Shown: in pieces, positions 44,336-53,592 of the stretch
How positions within the stretch are numbered: the first letter of the stretch is position 1
How the letters are laid out: each line of letters opens with the position of its first letter
DNA from: Pseudogemmobacter sp044142105
Lineage (GTDB): Bacteria; Pseudomonadota; Alphaproteobacteria; Rhodobacterales; Rhodobacteraceae
Reading direction: 5' to 3'
Assembly (NCBI RefSeq): GCF_044142105.1
Contig: NZ_JBGTYM010000003.1
Location: 310,001-374,000 of the forward strand
DNA: 64,000 bases
Made by a program: the position numbers and the translations under genes
The notes under the pieces: model-generated
The model's database searches: none
Told to the model about the DNA's origin: nothing
Seen by the model: the letters and a program-made list of their open reading frames with translations, nothing else

Positions 44336-45700
44336 ATGACCTCCATGCCTCTCTCCCGCGAACTCGCCAAGCGGGTTGTCGCGCTTGATCCGGCGGGGTT
44401 CGACCCCGAGGCGGTGAAATGGGCCCGCAATGCGATTGCCGACATGATCGGCTGCACGCTTCTGGGCGCGCCGACCGAGACGACCGATGCCGTGCTGATG
44501 CCCGATCTCTACGGGCCGGGCCCCTGCCTGGTGCTGGGCCGCAAGGTGCGGCTGGGCGCGCTGGATGCGGCTTTCGTGAACGGCACTGCCGGCCATGCGC
44601 TGGATTATGACGACACGTCGAAATCGCTGTCGGGCCACCCGACGGTGATCATCATTCCGGGCCTACTGGCCCTGGCCGAACAGCGCGGCGCCACCGGCAA
44701 GCAACTGACCGACGCCTATATCATCGGCGTCGAGGCCGCGACGCGCTTTGCCCGGGGCGTGAACTTCCAGCATTACGAGAAGGGCTGGCACCCGACCGCC
44801 ACGCTGGGCATCTTCGGCGCCGCAGTCGCTGCGGCCGTGCTGATGGATCTGGACGAAGAGCAGATCGCCCATGCGATCGCGATCTCGGCCTCGCTCGCCT
44901 CGGGGCTGAAGGCGAATTTCGGCACTTCGACCAAGCCGATGCATGCCGGCATCGCCGCGCGCAACGGGCTGTTTGCCGCGATGATGGCGGCGCAGGGCGT
45001 GAACGGGGCGCCGGTCGCGCTGGAACATCCGCAGGGCTTCCTGGAAGTGTTCAACGGTGCGGGGAATTACCAGGCCGAACGGATGCTGACCGGCTGGGCC
45101 GAACCGCTGGACCTGCTGGCGCCGGGGATCTCGATCAAGAAATACCCTTGTGTCTACAGCGTTCATGGCGCCATCGACGCGGCGATCATGCTGCATGACG
45201 GCGCGCTGAAGGGCGCGGCGCAGGTCTCTGACGTGCTGGTGCGCATGCATCCGCGCCGCCTGCTGCCGCATGTGCGCAATCCCGCCACCAGCGCGCTGAA
45301 CGCAAAATTCTCGCTGCCCTATGCGGTGGCGCGCGGGTTGGTCAACGGCGCGGTGCTGCTGGAGCATTTCGAGGATGCGGCGCTGCAGGATCCCGAGGTC
45401 ACCCGCGTCTCGGGCCTGATCCGGATGGAACCGCATGACGATGACGCCAATGATTACGGCGCCGAAGTGGTGGTGACGCTGGCCGATGGGCAGGTGCTGC
45501 GCCAGGCGGTGGCCGCCCCCCTGGGCCGCGGCCCCGAAGTGCCGCTGCCGCAAGAGATGCTGGAGGCGAAGTTCCTCGATTGCGCCCGCGCCAGCCTGAC
45601 GCCCGAAGGCGCGCAGGCGGTGTTCGACCTGCTGATGCGCCTCGACACGTTGCCCCGCGCCGCCGACCTGACCGCCGCCATCGAAGCCGCGACCCGCTGA
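44336..45700 (+). CDS. MmgE/PrpD family protein, paralogue 2
   Basis: A 454-aa protein with the same architecture: GTAGHALDYDDTSKSLSGHP, EKGWHPTATLGIFGAAVAAA, FGTSTKPMHAGIAARNG and KKYPCVYSVHGAIDA. It begins 5 bp after paralogue 1. In the conserved pocket motif it has YDDTSKS where paralogues 1 and 3 have FDDC. Cys-Val-Tyr replaces their Cys-Cys pair, which suggests a different substrate or role. Cytoplasmic. Confidence 0.88.
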   Translation: MTSMPLSRELAKRVVALDPAGFDPEAVKWARNAIADMIGCTLLGAPTETTDAVLMPDLYGPGPCLVLGRKVRLGALDAAFVNGTAGHALDYDDTSKSLSGHPTVIIIPGLLALAEQRGATGKQLTDAYIIGVEAATRFARGVNFQHYEKGWHPTATLGIFGAAVAAAVLMDLDEEQIAHAIAISASLASGLKANFGTSTKPMHAGIAARNGLFAAMMAAQGVNGAPVALEHPQGFLEVFNGAGNYQAERMLTGWAEPLDLLAPGISIKKYPCVYSVHGAIDAAIMLHDGALKGAAQVSDVLVRMHPRRLLPHVRNPATSALNAKFSLPYAVARGLVNGAVLLEHFEDAALQDPEVTRVSGLIRMEPHDDDANDYGAEVVVTLADGQVLRQAVAAPLGRGPEVPLPQEMLEAKFLDCARASLTPEGAQAVFDLLMRLDTLPRAADLTAAIEAATR

Positions 45701-45713
45701 AGGAGCCCGAGAG

Positions 45714-47072
45714 ATGAGTTTTGCACGCGAACTGGCCCGCCGCGCCCTTGGCATCCGTTACGACGCCCTGCCCGAAGAGGCGCTGCATATCGGCCGCCGC
45801 GCCCTTGCCGACACGGTCGGCGTGGCGCTGGCCGGCGCCGATGCGCCGGCGCTGGATGCGCTGGAAGACGTGCTGGCCATCGGTGCCGCACCGGGGCAGG
45901 TCTCGCTCTGGGGCAGGGGGGGCAAGCGCGCCTCGATCCTGCATGCGGCGCTGATCAACGGCACCGCCGCCCATGCGCTGGATTTCGACGATTGCTCGAC
46001 CACGATGGGCGGTCACCCCTCGGCGCCGGTGGTGCCGGTGGTGCTGGGTCTGGCCGAAGCCTATGGCCTGCCGGCGCGCAAGGTGCTGGAAGCCTGGGTC
46101 ACCGGGGTCGAGGTGGAAACTCGGCTGGCGCGCGGGCTCTTGCCGCATCATTACGAGAAGGGCTGGCACCCGACCGCCACGCTGGGCGTCTTCGGCGCCA
46201 CGGCCGCGGCGGGGCGGATGCTGGATCTGGACGAAGACCACATGACCACCGCGCTGGCGGTGACCGTGTCGATGGCCTCGGGTCTGAAATCCAATTTCGG
46301 CACGCCGGTGAAACCCCTGCATGTGGGCCAGGCCGCGCATAATGGCATCATGGCGGCCTTGGTCACCCAGCGCGGCATGACCGCCAATCCCGAAGCGTTC
46401 GAGCATACTTACGGCTTCTTCAACCTGTTCAACGACGCGGGCACCTATGATGCCGATGCGATCCTGGCGGATTGGGACGGCGCTTTGGAAGTACTGACCC
46501 CCGGCATCGCGATCAAGCAGCATCCCTGCTGCGGCAGCGCACATTCCGCCATCGACGCCGCGATGCGCATCGTCGCGCGCGAGGGGCTGCTTTCCCCGGA
46601 TGCCATCGCCCGGATCGACACCAGCACGCATGAGCGCAGGCTTGCCCATACAAACCGGCCCACGCCGCGCTCGGGTTTGGATGCCAAGTTCAGCGTGCAG
46701 TTCCTGACCGCCAAGGCCCTGACCACCGGCCGGATCCGCCTTTCGGATTTCGACGATGCCAGCTTCCTGACGCCCGAGATCGCGGACCTGCTGCCGCGCG
46801 TCCACTCGGTGGGTCACCAACAGGCCGATGCCTATCTGGGCGAGGTGCGGGTCGAGATGAAGGACGGCCGGGTCTTCACCGATCACGCCTCGACCAATTT
46901 CGGCCGCGGGCCGCTGAACCCGATGTCGGATGCCGAACTGGGCGACAAGTTCACCGATTGCGCCGGGGACCGGCTGGGCGATGCGGCCGATGTCTATGCC
47001 GCCTTCCTGGCGCTGGGGCCGGACACGCCGCTTGCGCCCCTGCTGGCGCGGGTTGCCGGGAAGAAAGGCTGA
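45714..47072 (+). CDS. MmgE/PrpD family protein, paralogue 3
   Basis: A 452-aa protein: GTAAHALDFDDCSTTMGGHP, EKGWHPTATLGVFGATAAAG, FGTPVKPLHVGQAAHNG and KQHPCCGSAHSAIDA. AAGGAGCCCGAGAG precedes ATG 45714. In FDDC and the Cys-Cys motif it resembles paralogue 1, while its EKGWHPTATLG segment matches paralogue 2. The mosaic of features suggests sequential tandem duplications, possibly giving hetero-oligomers. Confidence 0.88.
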   Translation: MSFARELARRALGIRYDALPEEALHIGRRALADTVGVALAGADAPALDALEDVLAIGAAPGQVSLWGRGGKRASILHAALINGTAAHALDFDDCSTTMGGHPSAPVVPVVLGLAEAYGLPARKVLEAWVTGVEVETRLARGLLPHHYEKGWHPTATLGVFGATAAAGRMLDLDEDHMTTALAVTVSMASGLKSNFGTPVKPLHVGQAAHNGIMAALVTQRGMTANPEAFEHTYGFFNLFNDAGTYDADAILADWDGALEVLTPGIAIKQHPCCGSAHSAIDAAMRIVAREGLLSPDAIARIDTSTHERRLAHTNRPTPRSGLDAKFSVQFLTAKALTTGRIRLSDFDDASFLTPEIADLLPRVHSVGHQQADAYLGEVRVEMKDGRVFTDHASTNFGRGPLNPMSDAELGDKFTDCAGDRLGDAADVYAAFLALGPDTPLAPLLARVAGKKG

Positions 47073-47076
47073 GCCG

Positions 47077-47676
47077 ATGTTGACAGTCTATGGACGCGCC
47101 AATTCCTCGAACAGCGCCAAGGTGTTCTGGCTGCTGGAGGAATTGGGCGAAGACTATGAGCTGATCCTGACCGGCCGGAGTTTTGCCCCGACCGATACGC
47201 CGGAATTCCTGGCGCTGAACCCGTTCGGCAAGGTGCCGGTCCTGCGCGACGGCGAAACGGTGGTGTGGGAATCGAATGCGGTGCTGCGCTATCTGGCCGG
47301 GCGGAAGCCCAACGCGCTTTGGCCCGCCGACCCCGCCGGGCGCAGCCTGGCGGATCGCTGGATGGACTGGGCCTCGATCTCGCTGACCCCGCCGATGACA
47401 CGGCTGCGCAAGGCGCGGGCGGACGGCAAGCCCGGCAGCGAGGCGGATCTGGCGGCTGTGATCAATGCGGCCAAAGCGTTGGATACCTGGCTGGCGCCAC
47501 GGTCATTCTTGGCAGGCGAGAAACTTTCGCTGGCCGATATCGCCGCAGCCCCGTCGGTGTATCGCTGGTTTCGCCTGCCGGAAAGCAGTCTGTCTTTGCC
47601 GGCGCTGGCGCGCTATCGTGACCGGTTGGAGAGGAATGAGGGATATGTCCGTCATATCCGTTCGGCGCTTGGCTGA
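47077..47676 (+). CDS. Glutathione S-transferase family protein
   Basis: A 199-aa GST. N-terminal thioredoxin-fold domain: LTVYGRANSSNSAKVFWLLE with a Ser at the glutathione-activating position, NPFGKVPVLRDGE and the glutathione-binding Glu-Ser in WESNAVLRYLAG. The all-helical C-terminal domain contains FLAGEKLSLADIAAAPSVYR. The start is 4 bp after MmgE/PrpD paralogue 3, so it is the last gene of the aap operon. It may conjugate, or release glutathione from, the imported compound or a reactive intermediate. Confidence 0.9.
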   Translation: MLTVYGRANSSNSAKVFWLLEELGEDYELILTGRSFAPTDTPEFLALNPFGKVPVLRDGETVVWESNAVLRYLAGRKPNALWPADPAGRSLADRWMDWASISLTPPMTRLRKARADGKPGSEADLAAVINAAKALDTWLAPRSFLAGEKLSLADIAAAPSVYRWFRLPESSLSLPALARYRDRLERNEGYVRHIRSALG

Positions 47677-47767
47677 TCTGGTCGGCGTCGTTGCGCCCGG
47701 AGCCGCGACCGCGGCAGGGCCCGCCACGGGCTGCCTTTCAGACATCTCAGCTCGGCATCCGTCGGCG

Positions 47768-48917
47768 TCATATATGGACAGGCATTCCCGTTTTGCCCTC
47801 CGCACCCGCCAGAGGCTTTCGGTCTTTTCCTATGTCGGCCGGCACCATGATGCGTCCTTCGAACAGGCGGCGCGCGGTGCGCAAGAGGCTGGCGACAGGC
47901 CGGCCCTCGCGCAGGCGCATGCCGACATCCAAACGGCCCATCGGATGCTCGAAAACGATGACCGATGACGGGGTACGAAGACCGGCGACCCGTTCGACCA
48001 CCGTTCCTTTGATCATGCCCGCCGTCGCAAGGCCGATTGCGCCGGTCGTGGCGAGGGTCTGATGACAGCTGTGAGGCATAAATAGCGCACAAGCAGATCG
48101 TCATCCTGCGCAGGCGGCGCGATGAGCAAAGGTTCCGGAACAACTTTTCCGAAACGTCGCCAAGCCCCATTCGGCGCCCGACTTCACGTCGCATCTCCTC
48201 GAGCCGGGCGAGCAGAGTGGTGTTTTCAGTCAGGTCCTGCGTGCTTTCATTGCCTGTGACGCCGATGTCCGACGCGCGCAGGATCATCATCGGCATCGCG
48301 GCGTTGATGCAGGTCGTTTCAATCCCGCTGATCCGCTCACGCGCGAGGCCCGTCGGGAACATCGATTCATGCGACCGAGCGGATGCGTCAAGAAAAATCA
48401 GCATCACGGGCGCTGCAGTTCCGGGGACGCCATCGATCTTGGCCGCGCCGGCATAGGCAACCACGCCGCCTGAGGTCAGGACTTCAGCCTCGATCTCAGA
48501 CCGCGCATTCACGTTATAGGTGCGAATGATGGTGACCGGATCGGTGGCGCGGACAAGCCCCGACTCGATGGCAAAAGGACCCACGGCAGAAAGCATGTTG
48601 CCGCAATTGGGCGATGTGTCCACAAAGCGCTTTCCAACTCCAACCTGGGCAAAGAGATAATCTACATCCACGCCCGGTCGGCTGGAGCGGGAAACGATTG
48701 CCACTTTGCTGGTCACCGCATTCGCGCCACCGATGCCATCGATTTGCAGCGGATGCCCCGAACCTATTGCCGAAATCAGGATTTCATCCCGCGATTGCGG
48801 GTCTACCGGCAGGTCCTTCGCCAGAAAGAAGGGGCCGCGAGATGTCCCGCCGCGCATCATCCACAGGGGATACCCGATCGATCGTTCATTCGATTGGCTC
48901 TCTGCTAATTGATGCAA
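47768..48917 (-). pseudogene. prpF-like (methylaconitate/oxalomesaconate isomerase family) gene with two frameshifts
   Basis: Starts normally (MMRGGTSRGPFFLAKDLP, DGIGGANAVTSKVAIVS, TSPNCGNMLSAVGPFA) and stays in frame to about 48150. A one-base loss near 48140-48150 then changes frame (VPEPLLIAPPAQDDDLLVRY). A second near 48079-48085 changes it again (MPHSCHQTLATTGAIGL, then VIFEHPMGRLDVGMRLREGR). All three pieces align in order with the intact homologue at 55648. The initiation codon would be TTG 48917. Two indels ~60 bp apart favour a true pseudogene, although sequencing error is possible. Divergent from a LysR gene, the usual partner of prpF-like genes. Confidence 0.75.
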
Positions 48918-49020
48918 TGTACATAACTTTCGATGCGTGAATTGCAGCGGCTGGTCTCAATGAAGCATTTCGCAAATCGAATAGTACTTGAAATGCAAAG
49001 AATCTAGAGAGTGATCCGTC

Positions 49021-49923
49021 TTGCGTATCAATTGCGAGATCCTCGATCTCACGTCGTTCCTCATGATCGTCAAACTGGGGAACTTTCATCTTGCGGCTGA
49101 GGCGCTGAATATGTCGCAACCCGCGTTGAGCCGTCGGATCCAGAAACTGGAACAGACCATCGGCGGGGCGCTGCTGGATCGCTCGACGCGTCATGTCACC
49201 ACGACTGCCATGGGGATGGAACTTGTTCCGCTGGTGCGGCGCATGTTGGAAGAGTTTGACAGTTCGCTTTTTGCGTCACGCGCTACGCGGCCTCAGCGCG
49301 CAGCGATCATCAACATGGCCTGCATACCGACAGCTGCTTTCTACTTTCTGCCTTCGGTAATCCGCCGCTTTTCGGAGGAGTTCCCGCAGGTCCGCTTCTC
49401 GATTCTCGACCTTCCGGCAACGCAGGGGGTGCAGGCGGTGGGGCAGGGCGAGGTCGAATTCGGCATCAACTTCATGGGAAACACGGAACCGGAGCCGGAG
49501 TTCATCCGGCTGATCGAAGACCCATTCGTCCTCGCATTGCGCAAAGACCACAGGCTGGCCAGAGAACCGCAGGTTACTTGGGCCGATCTGCAGCGCTTCC
49601 CGCTGATATCGGTGCACCGTTCCTCGGCTAACCGCACATTGCTTGATTCAGCTTTGGCCAAGTCGAACCAGAATCTGCCCTGGACCTATGAGGTCACGCA
49701 TCTGTCCACTTCGCTTGGCTTGGTGGAGGCAGGATTGGGCATTGCCGTTCTGCCTCGCTTGGCAATGCCCCAGCTCGATCACCCGTTTCTGGCAGCCGTC
49801 CCGATTGGGCAACCCGAAGTGACGCGCACGATCGGCATCCTCAAACGGCGCAGTGTCACGCTGTCGCCCGCCGCCGAGCGGTTCATGAAGATGCTGATCG
49901 GCTCCTGGCAGCCCGGCGAATAG
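49021..49923 (+). CDS. LysR-family transcriptional regulator
   Basis: A 300-aa regulator. HTH: FLMIVKLGNFHLAAEALNMS and QPALSRRIQKLEQTIGG. The effector domain begins near residue 92 (RAAIINMACIPTAAFYFLPS). Start is TTG 49021 with GAGAGTGATCC upstream; no ATG gives a better N-terminus. It is divergent from the prpF-like pseudogene across 103 bp that is noticeably AT-rich. It may therefore now lack its target. Confidence 0.88.
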   Translation: MRINCEILDLTSFLMIVKLGNFHLAAEALNMSQPALSRRIQKLEQTIGGALLDRSTRHVTTTAMGMELVPLVRRMLEEFDSSLFASRATRPQRAAIINMACIPTAAFYFLPSVIRRFSEEFPQVRFSILDLPATQGVQAVGQGEVEFGINFMGNTEPEPEFIRLIEDPFVLALRKDHRLAREPQVTWADLQRFPLISVHRSSANRTLLDSALAKSNQNLPWTYEVTHLSTSLGLVEAGLGIAVLPRLAMPQLDHPFLAAVPIGQPEVTRTIGILKRRSVTLSPAAERFMKMLIGSWQPGE

Positions 49924-49924
49924 C

Positions 49925-50020
49925 GTGGCGTAAATCTTGCCAGGGTTCACGATTGCCTGCGTGTCAATCGCCGCCTTTAGGGCCGCAACCCGACCCGTCG
50001 CATCGCCCTGTTTGCTGCGC
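49925..50020 (-). pseudogene. C-terminal scrap of an FAD-linked oxidase (GlcD-type)
   Basis: The minus strand encodes RVAALKAAIDTQAIVNPGKI, the nearly invariant end of FAD-linked oxidases such as glycolate or D-lactate dehydrogenase. Nothing upstream continues the protein. The frame reads on without the expected stop, so this is a leftover of a deleted gene. Confidence 0.45.
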
Positions 50021-50192
50021 CGATAGGGCCCGCTCCGAACGAGACGACCACTTGTTAACCCCTTTCCGCGCGGGCTGCCTGCGCCGCGCTGAAAGCTGAC
50101 CCCACCGCCGCGCAACGAATGACCATCAGCCGTCGGCAAAGCCAGTGCCGTTCACTTGCATATGGGAAGGCGATGAGAGGATCTGGCGGCGG

Positions 50193-51560
50193 CTATAGCG
50201 GCAAGGCAACCTCGAAGGTCGAGCCTTCTGAACTGGAAATACAGCGTACGGAGCCGCCATGGCCCTGTGCAACATCGTTCACGATCGCCAAGCCCAGACC
50301 GCAGCCGAGCGACTGATCCGTATCGACGCGGAAGAACCGGTCAAAGATGCGTTCCTGCAGATCGGCCGGAACGCCTGGGCCGTCATCGCGAAACCGCAAG
50401 AAGACGGTATCAGCTTCAAAGCTGATGACTACATCAAGAAGGCCGCCTGGTTGCAGGGCATATTTCGCGGCGTTGTCGAGGATATTCGTGACAAGCTCTT
50501 CGATCAGAATAGGATCGCAGCGCACCGGCTCGGGCTGTCCGATTACCGAGAACCCGACATCGACACCTCGGCGCAACTGCGTTTCGGCGAAGGGCCGTAT
50601 CTTTTCGCGCACCAAAGCGACCAGGTCCAGCGGTTTGGCCAGCTCTCGCAGGCTGCGGCCGCGCACCCGCTCCAGCGAAAGCAGCTGCGAGGTAAGGCGG
50701 CTTGTCTGCCGGGCACTTTCAGCGACATCCTGTACACGCGACCGCAGTTCGGCCTCGTCAGGCGCGCTGATGGCGGCTTCGGCAAGGCTTTGGATCGCGG
50801 CCACCGGATTTCGCATCTGATGCGCCGCATCCGAGATGAAGCCGTCGCGCAGGGCGATGGCTTTGGAGAGTCGGTCGAAGAGTGAGTTCAGGGTTCGGAC
50901 CAAGGGGCGAAGTTCGGGCGGAACCCAGCGCCGGATCGGGCGCAGGTCGTCGGCGCTGCGCTGTCCGATAGCCTCACGCAAGTCGAGAAGCGGTTTCAGG
51001 CCAAGCTGGATGCCGAACCACAGGATGATGGCGGCGGTGACAAGGACCGAGCCAAGCAGCATGATTGATTGGATGACGAGCTCGCGAGACAGGGCGTGGC
51101 GCTGCGTCGTGGTCTGCCAGACCTCGACCGTGACCCAGCCACCGAATTGTGGCTCGCTGATGAATTCGCGCAGGGTCACGGCGCGGACCGTGCGGCTGAG
51201 CGAGATGCTGTCATAGAACATGGGCGCGCCACCCTGGGCTTCCACCCCTTCGGGCGGATCGGGGGGGTCGGAATAGCCGGTAACGAAGCTGCCCCCGGGC
51301 CCGGTGATGCGATAATAGACAGGGTCGCCAAGCGCAGAGGTCAGATCTTCCAGCAGGGTCTCGGTCAGCATGTCGCCTTCCGAGAGCACCACATCGCGCG
51401 AGATCGTCAGGGCGACGGCAAGAAGCATATTGTCGTAGAGTTCCTGCGACAGCCGGTTCGCGGCCTGATACCGCGCGACGGCGGCAATGGTGGCCACCGC
51501 GATCAGGGGCATCATCAGCAGGAGATATAGTCGCCCGCGCAGCGACAACCGCCGCAGCAT
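50193..51560 (-). CDS. tctE: Sensor histidine kinase (TctE-like)
   Basis: A 455-aa inner-membrane kinase. TM1 is at about residues 11-30. A ~130-residue periplasmic region with the TctE-type VYYRITGPGGSFVTGYSDPP segment follows. TM2 is at about 163-184, then HAMP-like linker and HisKA with His247 in SDAAHQMRNPVAAI. The HATPase domain has N box NILDNAAKYAL, G1 DDGPGVP and G2 GCGLGLAIV. The start overlaps the TctD stop by 1 bp. By position and similarity it senses the tricarboxylate carried by the divergent Tct transporter. Confidence 0.9.
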   Translation of the reverse strand: MLRRLSLRGRLYLLLMMPLIAVATIAAVARYQAANRLSQELYDNMLLAVALTISRDVVLSEGDMLTETLLEDLTSALGDPVYYRITGPGGSFVTGYSDPPDPPEGVEAQGGAPMFYDSISLSRTVRAVTLREFISEPQFGGWVTVEVWQTTTQRHALSRELVIQSIMLLGSVLVTAAIILWFGIQLGLKPLLDLREAIGQRSADDLRPIRRWVPPELRPLVRTLNSLFDRLSKAIALRDGFISDAAHQMRNPVAAIQSLAEAAISAPDEAELRSRVQDVAESARQTSRLTSQLLSLERVRGRSLRELAKPLDLVALVREKIRPFAETQLRRGVDVGFSVIGQPEPVRCDPILIEELVTNILDNAAKYALQPGGLLDVVISFEADTVFLRFRDDGPGVPADLQERIFDRFFRVDTDQSLGCGLGLAIVNDVAQGHGGSVRCISSSEGSTFEVALPL

Positions 51561-52225
51561 CAGCCGCCGTCCAGCATGTAGCCAAGGCCGCGCGCCGTGC
51601 GGATCGACACGCCGGACCCTTCGATCTTGCGCCTGAGCCGCGAGATTAGAAGCTCGATCGCGTTCGGCTCGACCGGCGCGCCGGTGCCGTAAAGCGCGTC
51701 GGCGATCCGGTCCTTTTCAATCAGACGGCCCCGATTTTCCAGGAGCAGTTCGAACAGAGCCAGTTCGCGCCGGGGCAGATCCAGATTGCATTCGCCATAG
51801 AAAACGGCGCGCTGTTCGCGGTCATAGATCAGCTGACCCACCGCTTCGCGCGCCAGCGCCACTTCGGGGCGGCGGCGGGCCAGGGCCCGCAGGCGGGCAA
51901 TCAGTTCCTCCATATCGAAGGGCTTCACAAGATAGTCGTCCGCCCCGGCATCCAGCCCCTCGACCCGTTCCGAGGTCTTTCCCCGAGCGGTCAGAATCAG
52001 CATGGGAATAGTGTCGCGCCGCGCGCGGGCACGACGGATGATTTCGATCCCGGACAGCCGGGGAAGGTTGACATCGACGATGGCGACATCGGCGCGCTGG
52101 CGCGACAGGAAGGTGTCACCGTCAAGCCCGTCATCCAGATGATCAACCGCATGCCCTTGATCTCTAAGGGCATTTTCGATGCCTCTCGCCAGGCTAAGAT
52201 TGTCTTCCACCAGAACGATACGCAT
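51560..52225 (-). CDS. tctD: OmpR-type response regulator (TctD-like)
   Basis: A 221-aa regulator. The receiver has Asp51 in VAIVDVNLP, Thr79 in ILTARG and Lys101 in YLVKPFD. The C-terminal winged helix includes LDLPRRELALFELLLENRGR and IELLISRLRRKI. ATG 52225 is the family start. Divergent from tctC across 151 bp, it is expected to activate the transporter operon. Transcribed together with tctE. Confidence 0.92.
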   Translation of the reverse strand: MRIVLVEDNLSLARGIENALRDQGHAVDHLDDGLDGDTFLSRQRADVAIVDVNLPRLSGIEIIRRARARRDTIPMLILTARGKTSERVEGLDAGADDYLVKPFDMEELIARLRALARRRPEVALAREAVGQLIYDREQRAVFYGECNLDLPRRELALFELLLENRGRLIEKDRIADALYGTGAPVEPNAIELLISRLRRKIEGSGVSIRTARGLGYMLDGG

Positions 52226-52376
52226 GAAAAACCCTTTTGCGCTAGACAGGTTGCCGACAGAATTCCCCCTTAGCTCTGCATCAGGCTGTTCTTGGGAGGA
52301 GAAATCAAGAACGGCGTCGCGTCCTGTCGCGTTGAACGCAGGGGAGGGCGTGTGGGACAACAGAGGGAGAAAAGCA

Positions 52377-53483
52377 ATGACGGAACCTGTGGGATTCACC
52401 CGCCGTGCCACCTTTGGTCTGGTAGCCGGTGCCTTTGCGCTGGGTCTGGCTGGTCCGGCGGCGGCCGAAGTCGACTTTGCCGGCAAGACGATTGAATGGA
52501 TCATCCCGTTCTCGGCCGGTGGCGGGTCGGATACCTGGGCGCGGTTCAACGCGCCGCTTCTGTCGAAATACCTGCCCGGCAATCCGGTGGTCGTCGTGGT
52601 GAACGAGCCAGGCGGCGGGTCGACCAAGGGCACGAACCTGTTCGCCGCGCGGGCCGAGCCGGACGGGCTGATGATTCTTGGCACTTCGGGCTCGACGCAG
52701 TTCCCCTATCTTCTGGGCGATCCCCGCGTGCGCTATGAATACAAGGACTGGAAGATCGCCATGGCCGGCCCGACCGGCGGCGTGGTCTATACGACGCCGT
52801 CGCTGGGCCTGAAGGGGCCCGAGGATATCGGCAAGTTGAAGGACAAGGATCTGGTCTATGCCAGCCAGGGCGCGACGTCGCTGGATCTGGTGCCGCTGTT
52901 GGGCTTCCGGCTCATGGGCATGAAAGTGCAGCATGTGTTCGGCTTCAAGGGCCGCGGCGATGGCCGTCTGGCTTTCGAGCGTGGCGAGGTGAACATCGAC
53001 TACCAGACCTCGTCGGCCTATCTGAAGAACGTGCAGCCGCTGGTGGATGCCGGCCAGGCTGTTCCGCTGTTCAGCTGGGGCGTCCTGAATGAAGCAGGCG
53101 AGGTGGTGCGCGATCCGACCTTCCCGGACCTGCCGTCCTTCGTCGAAGCGTATGAGACAATGACGGGTGCGGCCCCCTCGGGTCCTGACTACGATGCCTA
53201 TTTCGCCTTTTTCACTGCCGGTTTCCCGGCACAGAAGATGGTCTTCCTGCCCAAGGGCACGCCGGACGATATCGTCGAAGCCTATCAAAAGGCGTTCGAG
53301 GACATGAAGGCCGATCCTGATTATCAGGCCAATGCCGAAGCCGTGCTTGGAAGCTATGGTCAGGTCACCGGCGCTCTTGCTCAGGCCTTGTTCGAGAAGG
53401 GCACGACCATCACGCCCGAGTTGCGCAGCAGCGTCGCGACCATGCTTGGCGCGGAATATGGCGTCAAGCTGGGCGAGGAGTGA
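52377..53483 (+). CDS. tctC: Tripartite tricarboxylate transporter substrate-binding protein (TctC-like)
   Basis: A 368-aa periplasmic protein with leader FTRRATFGLVAGAFALGLAG; the Arg-Arg pair makes Tat export possible. Mature motifs: IEWIIPFSAGGGSDTWARF and VVNEPGGGSTKGTNLFAARA, the ligand-binding loops of TctC/Bug proteins. GAGGGAGAAAAGCA precedes ATG 52377. It delivers the ligand to the fused TctA-TctB permease that follows. Regulated probably by TctD from the divergent promoter. Confidence 0.9.
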   Translation: MTEPVGFTRRATFGLVAGAFALGLAGPAAAEVDFAGKTIEWIIPFSAGGGSDTWARFNAPLLSKYLPGNPVVVVVNEPGGGSTKGTNLFAARAEPDGLMILGTSGSTQFPYLLGDPRVRYEYKDWKIAMAGPTGGVVYTTPSLGLKGPEDIGKLKDKDLVYASQGATSLDLVPLLGFRLMGMKVQHVFGFKGRGDGRLAFERGEVNIDYQTSSAYLKNVQPLVDAGQAVPLFSWGVLNEAGEVVRDPTFPDLPSFVEAYETMTGAAPSGPDYDAYFAFFTAGFPAQKMVFLPKGTPDDIVEAYQKAFEDMKADPDYQANAEAVLGSYGQVTGALAQALFEKGTTITPELRSSVATMLGAEYGVKLGEE

Positions 53484-53502
53484 CCCCGCAGCCCTGATCA
53501 GC

Positions 53503-53522
53503 GGCGGGCCGCTTGGCCCGCC
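53503..53522 (+). terminator. Intercistronic hairpin between tctC and the tctA-tctB fusion
   Basis: A perfect 8-bp GC stem (53503-53510 with 53515-53522) and 4-nt loop, without a T-run. The third such structure in the window placed between a binding-protein gene and its permease gene. Confidence 0.6.
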
Positions 53523-53592
53523 ATCCTGACCCGAAGCTTTCCTCAACACCCCACCCGTCGCCACGCAGGCGACCAACACGGGAGTTCCCTCC

